Shown: positions 25,425 through 35,877 of the stretch, piece after piece | Position numbering within the stretch: position 1 is the first letter of the stretch | How the letters are laid out: each line of letters starts with the position of its first letter | From: Peptoniphilus sp. | Lineage (GTDB): Bacteria > Bacillota > Clostridia > Tissierellales > Peptoniphilaceae | DNA length: 64,000 nucleotides | Assembly: GCA_029983555.1 (NCBI GenBank) | Contig: JASBZH010000001.1 | Coordinates: forward strand, 1-64,000 | Reading direction: 5' to 3' | Translations under genes and position numbers: made by a program | The notes under the pieces: generated by a model | Told to the model about the DNA's origin: nothing | Databases searched by the model: none | The model's input: the letters and a program-made list of their open reading frames with translations, nothing else

Positions 25425-26717
25425 TTATTTGATATTTATTAAATTTTTCTTGTTTAAATTATTTAAAACATTTGTAAGTGCAAACTTGATGTGGTAAAAA
25501 GAGAGTCCTCCTTGAAAATATACATAGTAAGGTTCTCTCATTGGTCCATCGGCTGAAAGCTCTATAGATGAACCCTCTATAAAATCTCCAGCTGCCATGA
25601 TTACTTTATCTTCATATCCAGGCATATCCCAAGGCATTGGTGTAAATACTGAATCGACAGGAGAAGAAAACTGAATAAACTTGCAGAATTCTTCTAAAAT
25701 TTTCGGATCTTTTAATTCAATTGCAGTTACAATATCACTTCTCTTATCTTCTGTACTTGGAATTGTTTTAAATCCCAGTCTTTCAAAACATTTTGAAAAG
25801 AGCATTGCCCCTTTTATTGCATCCTCAACAATTTTTGGTGCCATAAAAAGTCCTTGCAGAATTTGTCTTGTCATACCAAATGTGAGACCACATTCTTTTC
25901 CTATTCCTGGAGCAGTTAAAAAACTTACTGCCCTATCAATGAGTTCTTTTTTTCCAACTATATAACCGCCAGTGTAGGCTATTCCGCCACCTGGATTTTT
26001 AATGAGTGATCCCGCCATAATATCAGCACCAAATTCTGTAGGTTCAAAAATTTCTGTAAACTCTCCATAGCAATTATCTACAAAAACTAATAGATCACTC
26101 TTTACTTTTTTTATTTCAGAAATTGCGTCTTTAATTTCTTTTACAGTAAATGCACGTCTATTTGAGTAACCAGTTGATCTTTGCAATATAGCAAGCTTTG
26201 TATTTTCTTTTATATTATCTTTAATAGCAGAAATATTTATTGAATTATCATAAAGTAAAGGTATTTCTGAATACTCTATTCCAGAATTAATTAAAGAGTC
26301 AGGGTCATCTCCACGTATTCCTATAACTTTTTGTAAAGTGTCATAAGGCGTTGCTGTTATAGAAAGAAGATGATCTTTACTTTTAAGAATAGATCTAAGT
26401 GCAAGAGAAATAGCATGCGTCCCAGAAACTATATTGGCCCTCACAAGAGCATCTTCTGTTTTAAATACATCTTTAAAAATTGCCTCGACTTTATCTCTTC
26501 CAACATCTCCATAGCCATATCCTGTTGTCCAATTAAAGTCAGTGGCTTGAAGTTTTTCATCTTGCATTGCCTTTAATATTTTTATTTGGTTATATTGTTC
26601 TATATCCGATAATTCTAAAAATTTATCTTGAAGTGAATTTTCACATTCATTTACAAATTCCACTACATTTCCATCGATATTATATAAATCGTTAAATAAA
26701 TCTTTATATTCTTTCAA
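25425..26717 (-). CDS. methionine gamma-lyase family PLP enzyme (aluminium resistance family)
   Basis: A 430-residue PLP-dependent enzyme of the family annotated as methionine gamma-lyase-like or aluminium resistance protein (Bacillus YnbB). TTGYGYGDVGRDKVEAIF near 62-80 is the family signature; FVDNCYGEF contains the cofactor Asp, and the lysine is in AGSLIKNPGGGIAYTGGY. It is a fold-type I Cys/Met metabolism relative whose true substrate is not known. It overlaps miaA by 14 bases at the end of the mut-mia operon, an association also seen in Bacillus (ynbA-ynbB near miaA). Confidence 0.88.
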   Translation of the reverse strand: MKEYKDLFNDLYNIDGNVVEFVNECENSLQDKFLELSDIEQYNQIKILKAMQDEKLQATDFNWTTGYGYGDVGRDKVEAIFKDVFKTEDALVRANIVSGTHAISLALRSILKSKDHLLSITATPYDTLQKVIGIRGDDPDSLINSGIEYSEIPLLYDNSINISAIKDNIKENTKLAILQRSTGYSNRRAFTVKEIKDAISEIKKVKSDLLVFVDNCYGEFTEIFEPTEFGADIMAGSLIKNPGGGIAYTGGYIVGKKELIDRAVSFLTAPGIGKECGLTFGMTRQILQGLFMAPKIVEDAIKGAMLFSKCFERLGFKTIPSTEDKRSDIVTAIELKDPKILEEFCKFIQFSSPVDSVFTPMPWDMPGYEDKVIMAAGDFIEGSSIELSADGPMREPYYVYFQGGLSFYHIKFALTNVLNNLNKKNLINIK

Positions 26718-27621
26718 GTCTTTCTCCTATATAGTCTTTCATTTCCTCTAATACATTTTTATCTTCTGCGTCAAACCACTTAATTCTTTTGTCTCTTCTA
26801 AACCAAGTTAGCTGTCTCTTTGCATAGTGTCGCGAATCTTTTTGTATCTCGTCTATAGTATAATCTAAATTGCAACTTTCATTCAAATAGTCAAAAATTT
26901 CTCTATACCCTATTGCTTTCATTGATTGTGAATCTCTATTTAGGTTGTATTTTTCAATTGCACATTTTGCCTCATCAATAAGGCCCTTATCTACCATATC
27001 CAAAACTCTTTTATTAATTCTTTCATACAGTTTATCTCTATCCATATTTAGACCGAGATATATTAAATTATAATCACTATTTTCTTCTCTAAATTTATTT
27101 CCCTTTTCTTCACCATTTTCAATAATCTCAAGAGCTCTAATTATTCTCTGATGATTATTGGGATGGATTTTTTTAGCTTCTTCTGGGTCTAATGTTTTTA
27201 ATTTATCGTGAAGAAAATCAGAGTGTTCATGTTTAGAAATTTCAATTAATTTATTTCTATAATCATGATTTTTGGTAGTATTTGCAAATTCTAAATTATA
27301 AACTATAGAATTTATATAAAGTCCAGTGCCACCCACTAACATTGGCACTTTGTTTCTGTCATTTATATTAGTTATTAATTTTTTTGCTTTCTCCTGAAAT
27401 TCTGCAACAGAAAAATCCTCATCAGGATTTACAATGTCAATCATGTGATGAGGTATATCTGTATTTTCTAAAGAAATTTTTGCAGTTCCTATGTTTAAAT
27501 CTCTATAAATTTGCATCGAATCAGAAGAAATAATTTCACAATTAAATTCTTTTGCCAAATTTAAAGAAATTTCAGTCTTTCCAATCCCTGTTGGTCCCGT
27601 CAGAATTATTAAATTCTCCAT
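26704..27621 (-). CDS. miaA: tRNA dimethylallyltransferase
   Basis: MiaA transfers a dimethylallyl group from DMAPP to N6 of A37 in tRNAs reading UNN codons. The 305-residue protein has the P-loop LTGPTGIGKTEIS at 6-18, DSMQIYRDLNIGTAK near 35-49, VGGTGLYINSIVY near 97, and the C-terminal YAKRQLTWFRRD. Together with miaB upstream in the same gene run the pathway i6A to ms2i6A is complete. DMAPP would come from IspH encoded at 59-2170. Confidence 0.96.
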   Translation of the reverse strand: MENLIILTGPTGIGKTEISLNLAKEFNCEIISSDSMQIYRDLNIGTAKISLENTDIPHHMIDIVNPDEDFSVAEFQEKAKKLITNINDRNKVPMLVGGTGLYINSIVYNLEFANTTKNHDYRNKLIEISKHEHSDFLHDKLKTLDPEEAKKIHPNNHQRIIRALEIIENGEEKGNKFREENSDYNLIYLGLNMDRDKLYERINKRVLDMVDKGLIDEAKCAIEKYNLNRDSQSMKAIGYREIFDYLNESCNLDYTIDEIQKDSRHYAKRQLTWFRRDKRIKWFDAEDKNVLEEMKDYIGERLERI

Positions 27622-27623
27622 TT

Positions 27624-29516
27624 TTACTCCCTTAAAAATAATTTAGCAATGTTTTTCTTTGACATATCTATAATTGTTGGCCTACCATGAGGACAAGTAT
27701 ATGGATTTTCACACTGACTCAAATCATGAATCAAATTTTCTACTTCTATTTGTGAAAGTTTGTCATTCGCTTTTACTGCTCTCTTACAAGCCTTTTTCAT
27801 TATCTTATATAGATCAGCCTCATAATTTGAAGAAATATTTTTATCTAGAGAATCAATTATATCTCGTATAAAATTTACATAGGTTGGAAGTCCAAATATC
27901 ATTGGAACTTCTCGAAGTACTACTGAACCATCTCCAAAATTTTCAATATCAAATCCCAAATCTTTAAAAATTTCTCTGTGTGATTCCAACTTATCAAATT
28001 CTATAGGATTTAATTCTATTATTTCAGGCTTAAGGAGAATTTGCGAAGAAATTTCTTCCTCTAAATAAAGTTTTCTGTATCTTTCATACCAAACTCTCTC
28101 ATGAGCAGCGTGTTGATCTACTATATAGAAAATATTCTTATCTTTATCTTCTAAAATTATATAAGTGTCAAAAAGAACCCCAACGATTCTAGAATATAAT
28201 ATCTCTGTATCAATTTTTTTATCAGAAATATCTAAAAAGCTAGTTTCACTAACCTCATTTTCACTTTTATCATTATCTGTACCTATTTTTTCTTCGTGAC
28301 ACTCACTATCTGATAGATCATCATTTGTAGATCCATCTAAAAATATATTATCTTTAACATCAGGTTTAAATAATAGCTCCGTCTCTTTAACAATATCATC
28401 GTCACTATAATCTTTAAATTCTATTTCGTGATTTTCATCAATTTCATAAGTTGAACTATCTTCATCATCAAAAATATCAAACACATTTAGGGGCTCTTTC
28501 TTATCTTCGACTTCGATTTCTCTAATGCTCCTATTCGGATAAATAGCATCATCCACAATTTCAGTAATAAGTGCTAAAAGTGTGCGTAAATCATTAAATT
28601 TTATTTCATTCTTTTTAGGATGAATATTCACATCAATTAAGTTTGGAGGAATTTCCAAAAACAATACAAAACATGGATATCTGTTTAGAGGTATTAAAGA
28701 TCTGTATTTTGACTCTATCGCTTTTGATATATCCAAATTTTTTATATAACGGCCATTTACAAAAATATATTGATTGTCTCTAGTCGATCTAAATAATTTA
28801 TTGTTAGAAAAATAACCATGAATTTTATAGTCTTGAGATTCAAAAGATCCTTCAACTAAATTAGCAGCAATTTCTTTTCCAAGTACATTAAAAACTCTAT
28901 TCGTATAATTATCAGTAGCTGCGGCACTCAAAATATTTTTACCATCTTTAATTAAGTCAAAAGAAATATTTTTATTTGAAAGTGCAATTTTATTTACTGT
29001 ATCAATTATATTATTTATTTCACTCGAGTCTTTTTTTAAAAACTTCTTTCTAACGGGTGTGTTGTAAAATACATCTTCAACAATAAAAGTAGTACCCTGT
29101 GGCATTCCAATTTTGTTTTTCTTAATGATTTTTCCGTTTTCAACAACAGCCATTGTTCCAGCAAGCTCATCTTCTGTCTTGGTCATAACTTTCATCTTTG
29201 CAATTGTAGAAATACTTGCAAGTGCTTCACCTCTAAAACCGAGTGAAACAATTCTATCAAGGTCATCTATAGTTCTAAGCTTTGATGTGGAGTGTCTTAA
29301 AAATGCATTTTCAATATCTTCTTCCATAATTCCAGAACCATTATCAGAAATTTTTAAATAATTTGTGCTCTCTTTTTTTATTTCCACAGTTATTTTGTCA
29401 GCACCAGCATCGATGGAATTTTCGACAAGTTCTTTAACAATTGAAGCTGGATTTTCTATAATCTCTCCCGCTGCAATTCTTGATATTGTAATGTCATCTA
29501 ATAATTCTATCTTCAT
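27624..29516 (-). CDS. mutL: DNA mismatch repair protein MutL
   Basis: A 630-residue MutL with an N-terminal GHKL ATPase (RIAAGEIIENPASIVKELVE near 13-32, then DNGSGI and GFRGEALASI), an acidic variable linker (about 335-430), and a C-terminal dimerisation domain. The endonuclease motif DQHAAHERVWYE is present near 473 and CPHGRP near 610, so this is a nicking MutL as expected in bacteria without MutH. It overlaps mutS by four bases. Confidence 0.96.
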   Translation of the reverse strand: MKIELLDDITISRIAAGEIIENPASIVKELVENSIDAGADKITVEIKKESTNYLKISDNGSGIMEEDIENAFLRHSTSKLRTIDDLDRIVSLGFRGEALASISTIAKMKVMTKTEDELAGTMAVVENGKIIKKNKIGMPQGTTFIVEDVFYNTPVRKKFLKKDSSEINNIIDTVNKIALSNKNISFDLIKDGKNILSAAATDNYTNRVFNVLGKEIAANLVEGSFESQDYKIHGYFSNNKLFRSTRDNQYIFVNGRYIKNLDISKAIESKYRSLIPLNRYPCFVLFLEIPPNLIDVNIHPKKNEIKFNDLRTLLALITEIVDDAIYPNRSIREIEVEDKKEPLNVFDIFDDEDSSTYEIDENHEIEFKDYSDDDIVKETELLFKPDVKDNIFLDGSTNDDLSDSECHEEKIGTDNDKSENEVSETSFLDISDKKIDTEILYSRIVGVLFDTYIILEDKDKNIFYIVDQHAAHERVWYERYRKLYLEEEISSQILLKPEIIELNPIEFDKLESHREIFKDLGFDIENFGDGSVVLREVPMIFGLPTYVNFIRDIIDSLDKNISSNYEADLYKIMKKACKRAVKANDKLSQIEVENLIHDLSQCENPYTCPHGRPTIIDMSKKNIAKLFLRE

Positions 29517-32125
29517 AATAACTCCTTAGAATCTTCAATAATTTTATTTAAAATATTAAATGCCTCCATTGGATTTATATTTAAAATATCTAATTCTTGA
29601 AGCTTATTTATAAATTTGTAGGCTTCAGGATCTCTCTTTTTTTCATTATTAGTATTTTTAGTCGAAATTTTATAAGTAAGATCGTCCTTATCTTTTTCAA
29701 TTTCTTCTAAAATATCATTTGCCCTATCTATTATTGACGCCTCAATGCCCGCTAGTTTAGCAACATCTATTCCATAAGAATTATTTGAATAACCTTTTAT
29801 TATTTTTCTAAGGAATATGATGTCGTCATCCTTTCTATCCACTGCAATAGTTAGATTGCTTATATTAGGATATTTATCTTCCAGATAAACAAGTTCGTGA
29901 TAGTGTGTCGCAAAAAGGGTTTTAGCTTTTATATTTTCTGCAATATATTCGATAATTGCATTTGCAATTGAAATGCCATCGAATGTGCTCGTTCCCCTAC
30001 CTACTTCATCGAGTATTAGTAGTGATTTTTCAGTAGCATTGTCGATAATATTTGCAACTTCTTTCATTTCGACCATAAAAGTTGATTCGCCCATTGCCAA
30101 ATTGTCACTTGCACCAATTCTTGTAAAAATTCTATCTACTATTGAAATATCTGCACTTTCGCAAGGCACGAATGAGCCAATGTGAGCCATTATAACAATA
30201 AGTGCAACTTGTCTCATGTATGTCGATTTACCAGCCATATTTGGACCTGTGATTATATGAATCATATTTTTATCGAGGTCAAGCAGTGTGTCATTTGGCA
30301 CAAAAGTCTCATCTAAATTTTTAGTTTCGACTATTGGATGCCTTCCGTCTTTTATTTTAATGAGTCCTTTGTCATTAATTTTTGGCCTAACATAATTATT
30401 TTTAGCTGAAACTAAAGATAAAGATATGATTGAATCGAGTTCAGAGAGTGAATCCGCAAGCATTTGTATATATTTTATTTTACCTGCTATATAATCTTTT
30501 AAATCATTGTAATACTTATACTGAATCGCAAGAGCTCTTTCCTTTGATCCAATCAGCTTAGACTCCATCTCTTTAAGTTCAACTGAAAAAAATCTTTCAG
30601 ATCCAACGAGAGTCTGTTTTCTAATATAATCTTCTGGAACACTGTCTAAATTAGACTTTGTAACTTCAATAAAATATCCCAAAATCTTATTATATTTAAT
30701 CTTTAAATTTTTTATCCCAGTGCGCTCTTTTTCTTTAGATTCGAATTCGATTATCCAATTCTTACCTTTTTCAGATAGAGAAAAATATTCGTCAAGTTCT
30801 TCTGAAAAACCTCTTTTTAATATTCTATTATCTTCAAGAACAATCGGCGGATTATCTATAAGCATTTCGTCTATTTTATTGTATAAATCTTCTAAATTTA
30901 TAATCTTTTTTGAGAAATTAGATAAAGTTTTTGTTTCAGATTTTTCTAATTCTCTCTTTATCTCAAGTGATGCGCTTATACTTTTTTTAAGAGAAAATAT
31001 TTCTCTTGGATTTATAGTATTATTTGAAAGCTTAACAGCAAGTCTCTCGATATCATATACATCTTTTAGCAAATTGATAATATAATCTTCGAATAATAAA
31101 TTATTGAGAAAAGCCTCTACTAAATCCTGTCTTTTAGTTATTTCTTTAATGTCATTTAAAGGAGATTCGACCCATTTTTTTAATTTTCTACTGCCCATTG
31201 CAGTAGTACACTCATCTAAAACTTCAAGAAGTGAACCAGACTTTTTAAAAGTATTTAAACCCTTTAAAAGTTCTAAAGTTCTCCTGGAATTTTCATCTAT
31301 CATGAGATAATTTTGATTATTATAAAAATTAATCTTATTAATATGTTTAAGATTAATTTTTTGAGTGTCAAATAAATATTTTAAAATCATATTTAGAGAT
31401 TTAAAATCTTTTTTATTTTTATTTTCTATGAGATCATTATATGATTTAAAGAAATCCTCACTAAAATGATCTTTTAGATCTTCTAAATATATTTGTGAAA
31501 TTTCTTCTTCTGATATAGTATTTAAATAATATTTATTTGATAAAGAATTTTTACTTTTTTTAAATACATATATATCGTTTATTAACAACTCATTTGGACT
31601 TATTCTAGAAATTTCATTATTTAAAAAACTGATAAGACTATCTCTATCCATAAAAACTTTATTAGTAAGATAAATTTCACCAGTAGAATAATCTACATAA
31701 GTTAAATCAACGCTATAATTTTTTACATAAACAGATAATAAATAGTTATTCTCATCGCTTTTTAAATATTCGTTATCAGTAAAAGTACCTGGCGTAACTA
31801 TTTTTGTAATTTCTCTTTTAACTATTCCTTTTGCAGTTTTTGGATCTTCTACTTGATCACAAATTGCAACTTTATACCCCTTATTAATAAGTTTAGATAT
31901 ATAATTATTTGCAACATGATAAGGAACACCACACATAGGTGCTTTTTCTTCAAGTCCAGCATCACGTCTAGTAAGCGTGATCTCAAGTTCTCGAGATGCA
32001 GTTAAAGCATCTTCAAAAAACATTTCGTAAAAATCGCCAAGTCTAAAAAACAGTATTGCGTCTGGATTTTCATCTTTTACAGATAAATACTGTTTCATCA
32101 TTGGCGTTAATTTACTTCTGTCCAA
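29513..32125 (-). CDS. mutS: DNA mismatch repair protein MutS
   Basis: The mismatch-recognition ATPase, about 870 residues. FFRLGDFYEMFFEDA near the N-terminus carries the mismatch-wedging Phe and Glu; the ATPase has Walker A TGPNMAGKSTYMRQ near 615, LDEVGRGTSTFDG as Walker B/D-loop and FATHYHEL. The frame is open to a GTG at 32134, but AAGGTGAG lies about six bases before a TTG at 32125 that gives the usual short N-terminus before KLTPMMKQY, so I choose 32125. The gene begins inside the end of miaB. Confidence 0.96.
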   Translation of the reverse strand: MDRSKLTPMMKQYLSVKDENPDAILFFRLGDFYEMFFEDALTASRELEITLTRRDAGLEEKAPMCGVPYHVANNYISKLINKGYKVAICDQVEDPKTAKGIVKREITKIVTPGTFTDNEYLKSDENNYLLSVYVKNYSVDLTYVDYSTGEIYLTNKVFMDRDSLISFLNNEISRISPNELLINDIYVFKKSKNSLSNKYYLNTISEEEISQIYLEDLKDHFSEDFFKSYNDLIENKNKKDFKSLNMILKYLFDTQKINLKHINKINFYNNQNYLMIDENSRRTLELLKGLNTFKKSGSLLEVLDECTTAMGSRKLKKWVESPLNDIKEITKRQDLVEAFLNNLLFEDYIINLLKDVYDIERLAVKLSNNTINPREIFSLKKSISASLEIKRELEKSETKTLSNFSKKIINLEDLYNKIDEMLIDNPPIVLEDNRILKRGFSEELDEYFSLSEKGKNWIIEFESKEKERTGIKNLKIKYNKILGYFIEVTKSNLDSVPEDYIRKQTLVGSERFFSVELKEMESKLIGSKERALAIQYKYYNDLKDYIAGKIKYIQMLADSLSELDSIISLSLVSAKNNYVRPKINDKGLIKIKDGRHPIVETKNLDETFVPNDTLLDLDKNMIHIITGPNMAGKSTYMRQVALIVIMAHIGSFVPCESADISIVDRIFTRIGASDNLAMGESTFMVEMKEVANIIDNATEKSLLILDEVGRGTSTFDGISIANAIIEYIAENIKAKTLFATHYHELVYLEDKYPNISNLTIAVDRKDDDIIFLRKIIKGYSNNSYGIDVAKLAGIEASIIDRANDILEEIEKDKDDLTYKISTKNTNNEKKRDPEAYKFINKLQELDILNINPMEAFNILNKIIEDSKELL

Positions 32126-33512
32126 TCTTCTCACCTTCTAGAGAAAAACTATTGGCATCTATAATTTTAACGTCAACAATCTTTCCTATATCTTCTCTAC
32201 TTCCTTTAAAATTCACAAGCTTAAAACTTTCTGTTCTTCCTGAGACATAATCATCTCTTTTTTTAGAAATGTCTTCAACGAGAACTTTTTGAGTTTTTCC
32301 TATTAAAGATTTATTTTTTTTCTCCTGAATTGGATAAAGTACATCCAATAACCTTTCAAATCTCTCGTGTTTTACTTTATCTGGAACCTGTGTCATTTTA
32401 GCAGCTGGAGTATTTTCTCTTAAAGAATAGATAAAAGTAAAAGAAGTGTCGTATTCAACTTTTTTACACAAATCTAAAGTATCTTCAAAATCCTCTTCAG
32501 TCTCCCCTGGAAAACCTACCATTATGTCAGTCGAAAGGGCGATATCTGGGTTTACTTTTTTTACTTTCTCTATAGTTTTTAGATAATCTTCTTTCGTATA
32601 TTTTCTATTCATTCTCTTTAAAACATCAGTGGAACCAGCTTGTACTGGAAGATGTAAAAAGTTGCAGAGTTTATCTAACTTTTTAAAGGACATAATTAAC
32701 TCATCAGAAATATCTTTAGGATGAGATGTCATAAATCTTATTCTTTCAAGGCCATCTATATCATTTATATCTGATAGTAAATCTGAAAATGTATAGTCAT
32801 AATCCAAACTCTTTCCATAAGAATTCACATTTTGACCAAGTAGAGTAACTTCTTTTGTTCCATTCTCAACTAAATTTTCAATCTCTCTTATTATATCCTT
32901 TGGATTTCTACTAGTTTCGCGTCCTCTAGTATATGGAACTATGCAATAAGTGCAAAAATTATTACATCCATACATTATATTTACATATGATTTAAAACCA
33001 TAAGCCCTAATAGCTCCAATTCCTTCATCTATTCCAACTGGATTTTCTTCAATGTCCATGGAAAGTTTTTTACCATTAAAAGATGAATAAAGAAGTTCTG
33101 GCAATTTCCAAATATTATTTGTGCCAAAAATTATATCTACATTTGGAAATTTTTCTATAACATAATTTCTTGACTCATCTCTTTGCATCATACAGCCACA
33201 AACTGCTATTTTTAAATCTTTCTTTGAATTCTTTAAGTTTTTTAAATTACCCAACTGTCCATAAACTTTATCTTCAGCAGAATGTCTAACAGAGCAGGTG
33301 TTTAATATAATTAAATCTGCATCTTTAATATCGTTTACTTGGTTATAACCCATTTTTTCTAAAAGCCAAATAATTTTCTCTGAATCGTGCTCATTCATTT
33401 GGCATCCATGAGTTATTACAATTGCATTTTTTTTATCTATATTTTCTTTAATAAAGGCCATGCGTTCATTGACGTTGTCCTTTAAATCCTTAATTAAATC
33501 TGAATTTGTCAT
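32112..33512 (-). CDS. miaB: tRNA-2-methylthio-N6-dimethylallyladenosine synthase
   Basis: A radical-SAM methylthiotransferase of 466 residues that converts i6A37 to ms2i6A37. The N-terminal auxiliary cluster cysteines are in THGCQMNEHDSE, LNTCSVRHSAEDK and VCGCMMQR; the radical-SAM motif is GCNNFCTYCIVPYTRGRE near 175; a TRAM domain ends the protein. The ATG at 33512 has GAGG six bases upstream; an in-frame ATG at 33524 would sit before that site. It leads the miaB-mutS-mutL-miaA operon. Confidence 0.95.
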   Translation of the reverse strand: MTNSDLIKDLKDNVNERMAFIKENIDKKNAIVITHGCQMNEHDSEKIIWLLEKMGYNQVNDIKDADLIILNTCSVRHSAEDKVYGQLGNLKNLKNSKKDLKIAVCGCMMQRDESRNYVIEKFPNVDIIFGTNNIWKLPELLYSSFNGKKLSMDIEENPVGIDEGIGAIRAYGFKSYVNIMYGCNNFCTYCIVPYTRGRETSRNPKDIIREIENLVENGTKEVTLLGQNVNSYGKSLDYDYTFSDLLSDINDIDGLERIRFMTSHPKDISDELIMSFKKLDKLCNFLHLPVQAGSTDVLKRMNRKYTKEDYLKTIEKVKKVNPDIALSTDIMVGFPGETEEDFEDTLDLCKKVEYDTSFTFIYSLRENTPAAKMTQVPDKVKHERFERLLDVLYPIQEKKNKSLIGKTQKVLVEDISKKRDDYVSGRTESFKLVNFKGSREDIGKIVDVKIIDANSFSLEGEKIGQK

Positions 33513-33535
33513 TTTATTCCTCATTTCATTATTTA

Positions 33536-33541
33536 ATTATA
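33536..33541 (-). promoter_or_regulatory. possible -10 element upstream of miaB
   Basis: A perfect TATAAT lies about 24 bases before the miaB ATG on the minus strand, after the preceding terminator. The -35 region is weak, so this is only a candidate promoter. Confidence 0.4.
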
Positions 33542-33555
33542 CATTATTTTGAGGT

Positions 33556-33582
33556 AAATAAAAGAGTATGTCATAGACATAC
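33556..33582 (-). terminator. terminator after the flavoprotein gene
   Basis: GTATGTC, a three-base loop, and GACATAC form a perfect 7-bp stem followed by TCTTTTATTT on the minus strand. It begins three bases after the flavoprotein stop and separates the sepF operon from the miaB operon. Confidence 0.75.
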
Positions 33583-33584
33583 CC

Positions 33585-34964
33585 TCAACCTAAAATTTCA
33601 TTTAAATACCTAGCCACATATACTCCAGATGCCGATGCTTGGGAAAGTGAATGAGTAGCTCCTCCACCATCTCCAACTACAAAAAGACCTTCCTTTACAG
33701 TTTCAAAATTATTATCGGTCTTTACTTTTGAATTATAAAATTTCACTTCTACTCCATATAAAAGAGTGTCGTCATTTGCAGTTCCAGGAGCAATTTTATC
33801 TAGCGCATAAATCATCTCGATGATTGAATCGAGTTGTCTTTTTGGTATAACTAAAGATAAATCTCCAGGTGTAGCCTTTAAAGTTGGAACAGTAAAACAC
33901 TTTTCCATCCTTCTCTTGCTTGACCTTCTGCCCTTTACCAAATCTCCAAACCTCTGCAATAAAACTCCTCCACCAAGCATATTAGAAAGTCTAGCTATAG
34001 ACTCTCCATATTCGTTAGAATCTTTAAAAGGTTCTGTAAATTTATTGCTAACTAAAAGGGCAAAGTTTGTATTTTCAGATTGAAGCGATGGATCAGCATA
34101 AGAATGTCCATTTACTGTTATAATTCCATTTGTATTCTCAGCTACAACTTGTCCATATGGATTCATACAAAATGTTCTAACTAGATCATTATAAGCCTTG
34201 GTTTGATAAACTATTTTTGATTCGTATACAGCATCAGTTATGTGTTTAAAAACTTCTGCTGGCAGTTCAACTCTTACTCCAATATCAACTTGATTTGAAA
34301 ATAATTCTATATTAAACTTTTTGCAAATTTTTGAAATCCATTTAGAGCCACTCCTTCCAGAGGCTAAGACAAGTTTTTTACAAGAATAAGTTTCGCCCTT
34401 ATCTGTAAAAACTTTATATCTTCCATCTATAAAGCTCACATCTTCAACAAATGTATTAAAAATCATGTCGACGCTATCTTTAGTATATTCGTAAATTTTT
34501 TCTAGAATTTTTACATTCCTATCTGTTCCAAAGTGTCTTACTTTTGCATTTAAAAGATGCAAATCATTTTTTAGAGCGAGAGTCTTTAAACCAGAATTTT
34601 TTGTTTGATATAACTTAGAATTTCCTCCGTCAAAATCAAGAAGCACATCATCGACATATTCCATAAGCTCTAGAGATTTCTCTCTACCTATATATTCGTG
34701 CATTTGACCGCCAAATTCTGTCGTAATATTATATTTTCCATCGGAAAGTGTGCCAGCGCCACCATATCCATTCATAATATTGCAAGGTTTACAGCCTATA
34801 CAATTGTCGACTTTGCCAAGTTTTATTGGACACTGTCTGTTATAGATTACATTTCCCTTATCTATTACGAGAACTTTTAATTTAGACTTGAGTTTTTTAA
34901 ATTCATATGAAGCAAAAACTCCGCTAGCTCCAGCACCAACTATAATTACATCATAATTCTTCAC
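33585..34964 (-). CDS. FAD-dependent oxidoreductase (NAD(P)/FAD family, unknown substrate)
   Basis: A 459-residue flavoprotein with an N-terminal FAD fold (DVIIVGAGASGVFASYE at 4-20), a Cys-rich stretch (NRQCPIKLG, CIGCKPCNIMNGYGGAG near 47-72) that could bind a metal cluster or be redox active, KLVLASGRSG in the middle and a C-terminal GLFVVGDGGGATHSLSQASASG. It resembles the family annotated as NAD(P)/FAD-dependent oxidoreductase or dehydrogenase seen widely in clostridia. The physiological reaction is not known. It lies 13 bases after rluD and ends at a terminator. Confidence 0.82.
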   Translation of the reverse strand: MKNYDVIIVGAGASGVFASYEFKKLKSKLKVLVIDKGNVIYNRQCPIKLGKVDNCIGCKPCNIMNGYGGAGTLSDGKYNITTEFGGQMHEYIGREKSLELMEYVDDVLLDFDGGNSKLYQTKNSGLKTLALKNDLHLLNAKVRHFGTDRNVKILEKIYEYTKDSVDMIFNTFVEDVSFIDGRYKVFTDKGETYSCKKLVLASGRSGSKWISKICKKFNIELFSNQVDIGVRVELPAEVFKHITDAVYESKIVYQTKAYNDLVRTFCMNPYGQVVAENTNGIITVNGHSYADPSLQSENTNFALLVSNKFTEPFKDSNEYGESIARLSNMLGGGVLLQRFGDLVKGRRSSKRRMEKCFTVPTLKATPGDLSLVIPKRQLDSIIEMIYALDKIAPGTANDDTLLYGVEVKFYNSKVKTDNNFETVKEGLFVVGDGGGATHSLSQASASGVYVARYLNEILG

Positions 34965-34977
34965 AATTATACCTCTT

Positions 34978-35877
34978 TTATTTATTAATTCTATCTATAA
35001 AATCTTTAAATCGAATTGGAAATTCATCCTGAATATCTAAAAGTTTTCCAGTTATGGGATGATTAAAAATTAACCTGTTTGAATGTAAAAGTTGCGTATT
35101 TACATTCCATTTATTTTTATGTCCATAAACTAAATCACCAACTACAGGATGATTTATATATGAAAGGTGAACTCTTATTTGGTGCATTCGTCCAGTTTTT
35201 ATGTTTACATCAAGTAGCGCTAAATCACCTAAATCTTTAATTACAGAAAAACTAGTGTAAGCATCTTTTGAATTTTTATTTGTCACTTTCATCTTCGTCC
35301 TATTATTGGGATCTCGCCCTATAGGTCTATCAATTTCGCCAAAATTATCAGGCACACCATGAACTATCGTAAGATAATGCTTCTCTAGCTTATGATTTTT
35401 AAACATTTCTACCAAAGCAAAATATGCTCTAGTAGTCTTAGCTATAACCATAAGTCCACTAGTATCTTTATCTAGCCTATGAACAATTCCAGGTCTTAGT
35501 TCATCATAAGGATCTGGAAGGGAATTTCCAAACTGATATAATAAACCATTGACCAATGTGTTGTCAAGATTATCAGCTGTTGGCTGAACGACAAGTCCTA
35601 TTGGTTTAGAAATAATAGCTAGATCATAATCCTCATACAATATATTAAAGTCAATTTTTTTAGGCACAAGTTTTATCTTATCCTCATATTTAACAGATAT
35701 TACATCAGATAAATTTAAAGAATACCCGGCTTTTACAATCTCTTTATTAACTTTTATATCGCCTTTATCAATTCTCTTTTTAATCTGGGATCTATTCAGT
35801 TTCAAAAATTGTTCCAAATATTTATCGAGTCTATTTGATGCATACTCTTCTGTAACAGTAAATTCTTTATCTACCAT
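34978..35877 (-). CDS. rluD: 23S rRNA pseudouridine synthase, RluD family
   Basis: A 299-residue RluA/RluD-type enzyme, expected to make pseudouridines around 1911-1917 of 23S rRNA. It has an N-terminal S4 domain (ASNRLDKYLEQFLKLNRSQI) and the catalytic motif RPGIVHRLDKDTSGLMVIAK with the essential Asp. The open frame continues to 35985, but the extra residues are hydrophobic and merely antisense-frame reading of lspA, so the ATG at 35877 is used; it overlaps lspA by 11 bases. The lspA-rluD pairing is a conserved Gram-positive order. Confidence 0.94.
   Translation of the reverse strand: MVDKEFTVTEEYASNRLDKYLEQFLKLNRSQIKKRIDKGDIKVNKEIVKAGYSLNLSDVISVKYEDKIKLVPKKIDFNILYEDYDLAIISKPIGLVVQPTADNLDNTLVNGLLYQFGNSLPDPYDELRPGIVHRLDKDTSGLMVIAKTTRAYFALVEMFKNHKLEKHYLTIVHGVPDNFGEIDRPIGRDPNNRTKMKVTNKNSKDAYTSFSVIKDLGDLALLDVNIKTGRMHQIRVHLSYINHPVVGDLVYGHKNKWNVNTQLLHSNRLIFNHPITGKLLDIQDEFPIRFKDFIDRINK

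Noticed and set aside
30720..31085. 121-codon plus-strand open frame
   Set aside because: Antisense of mutS, low complexity, no ribosome site.
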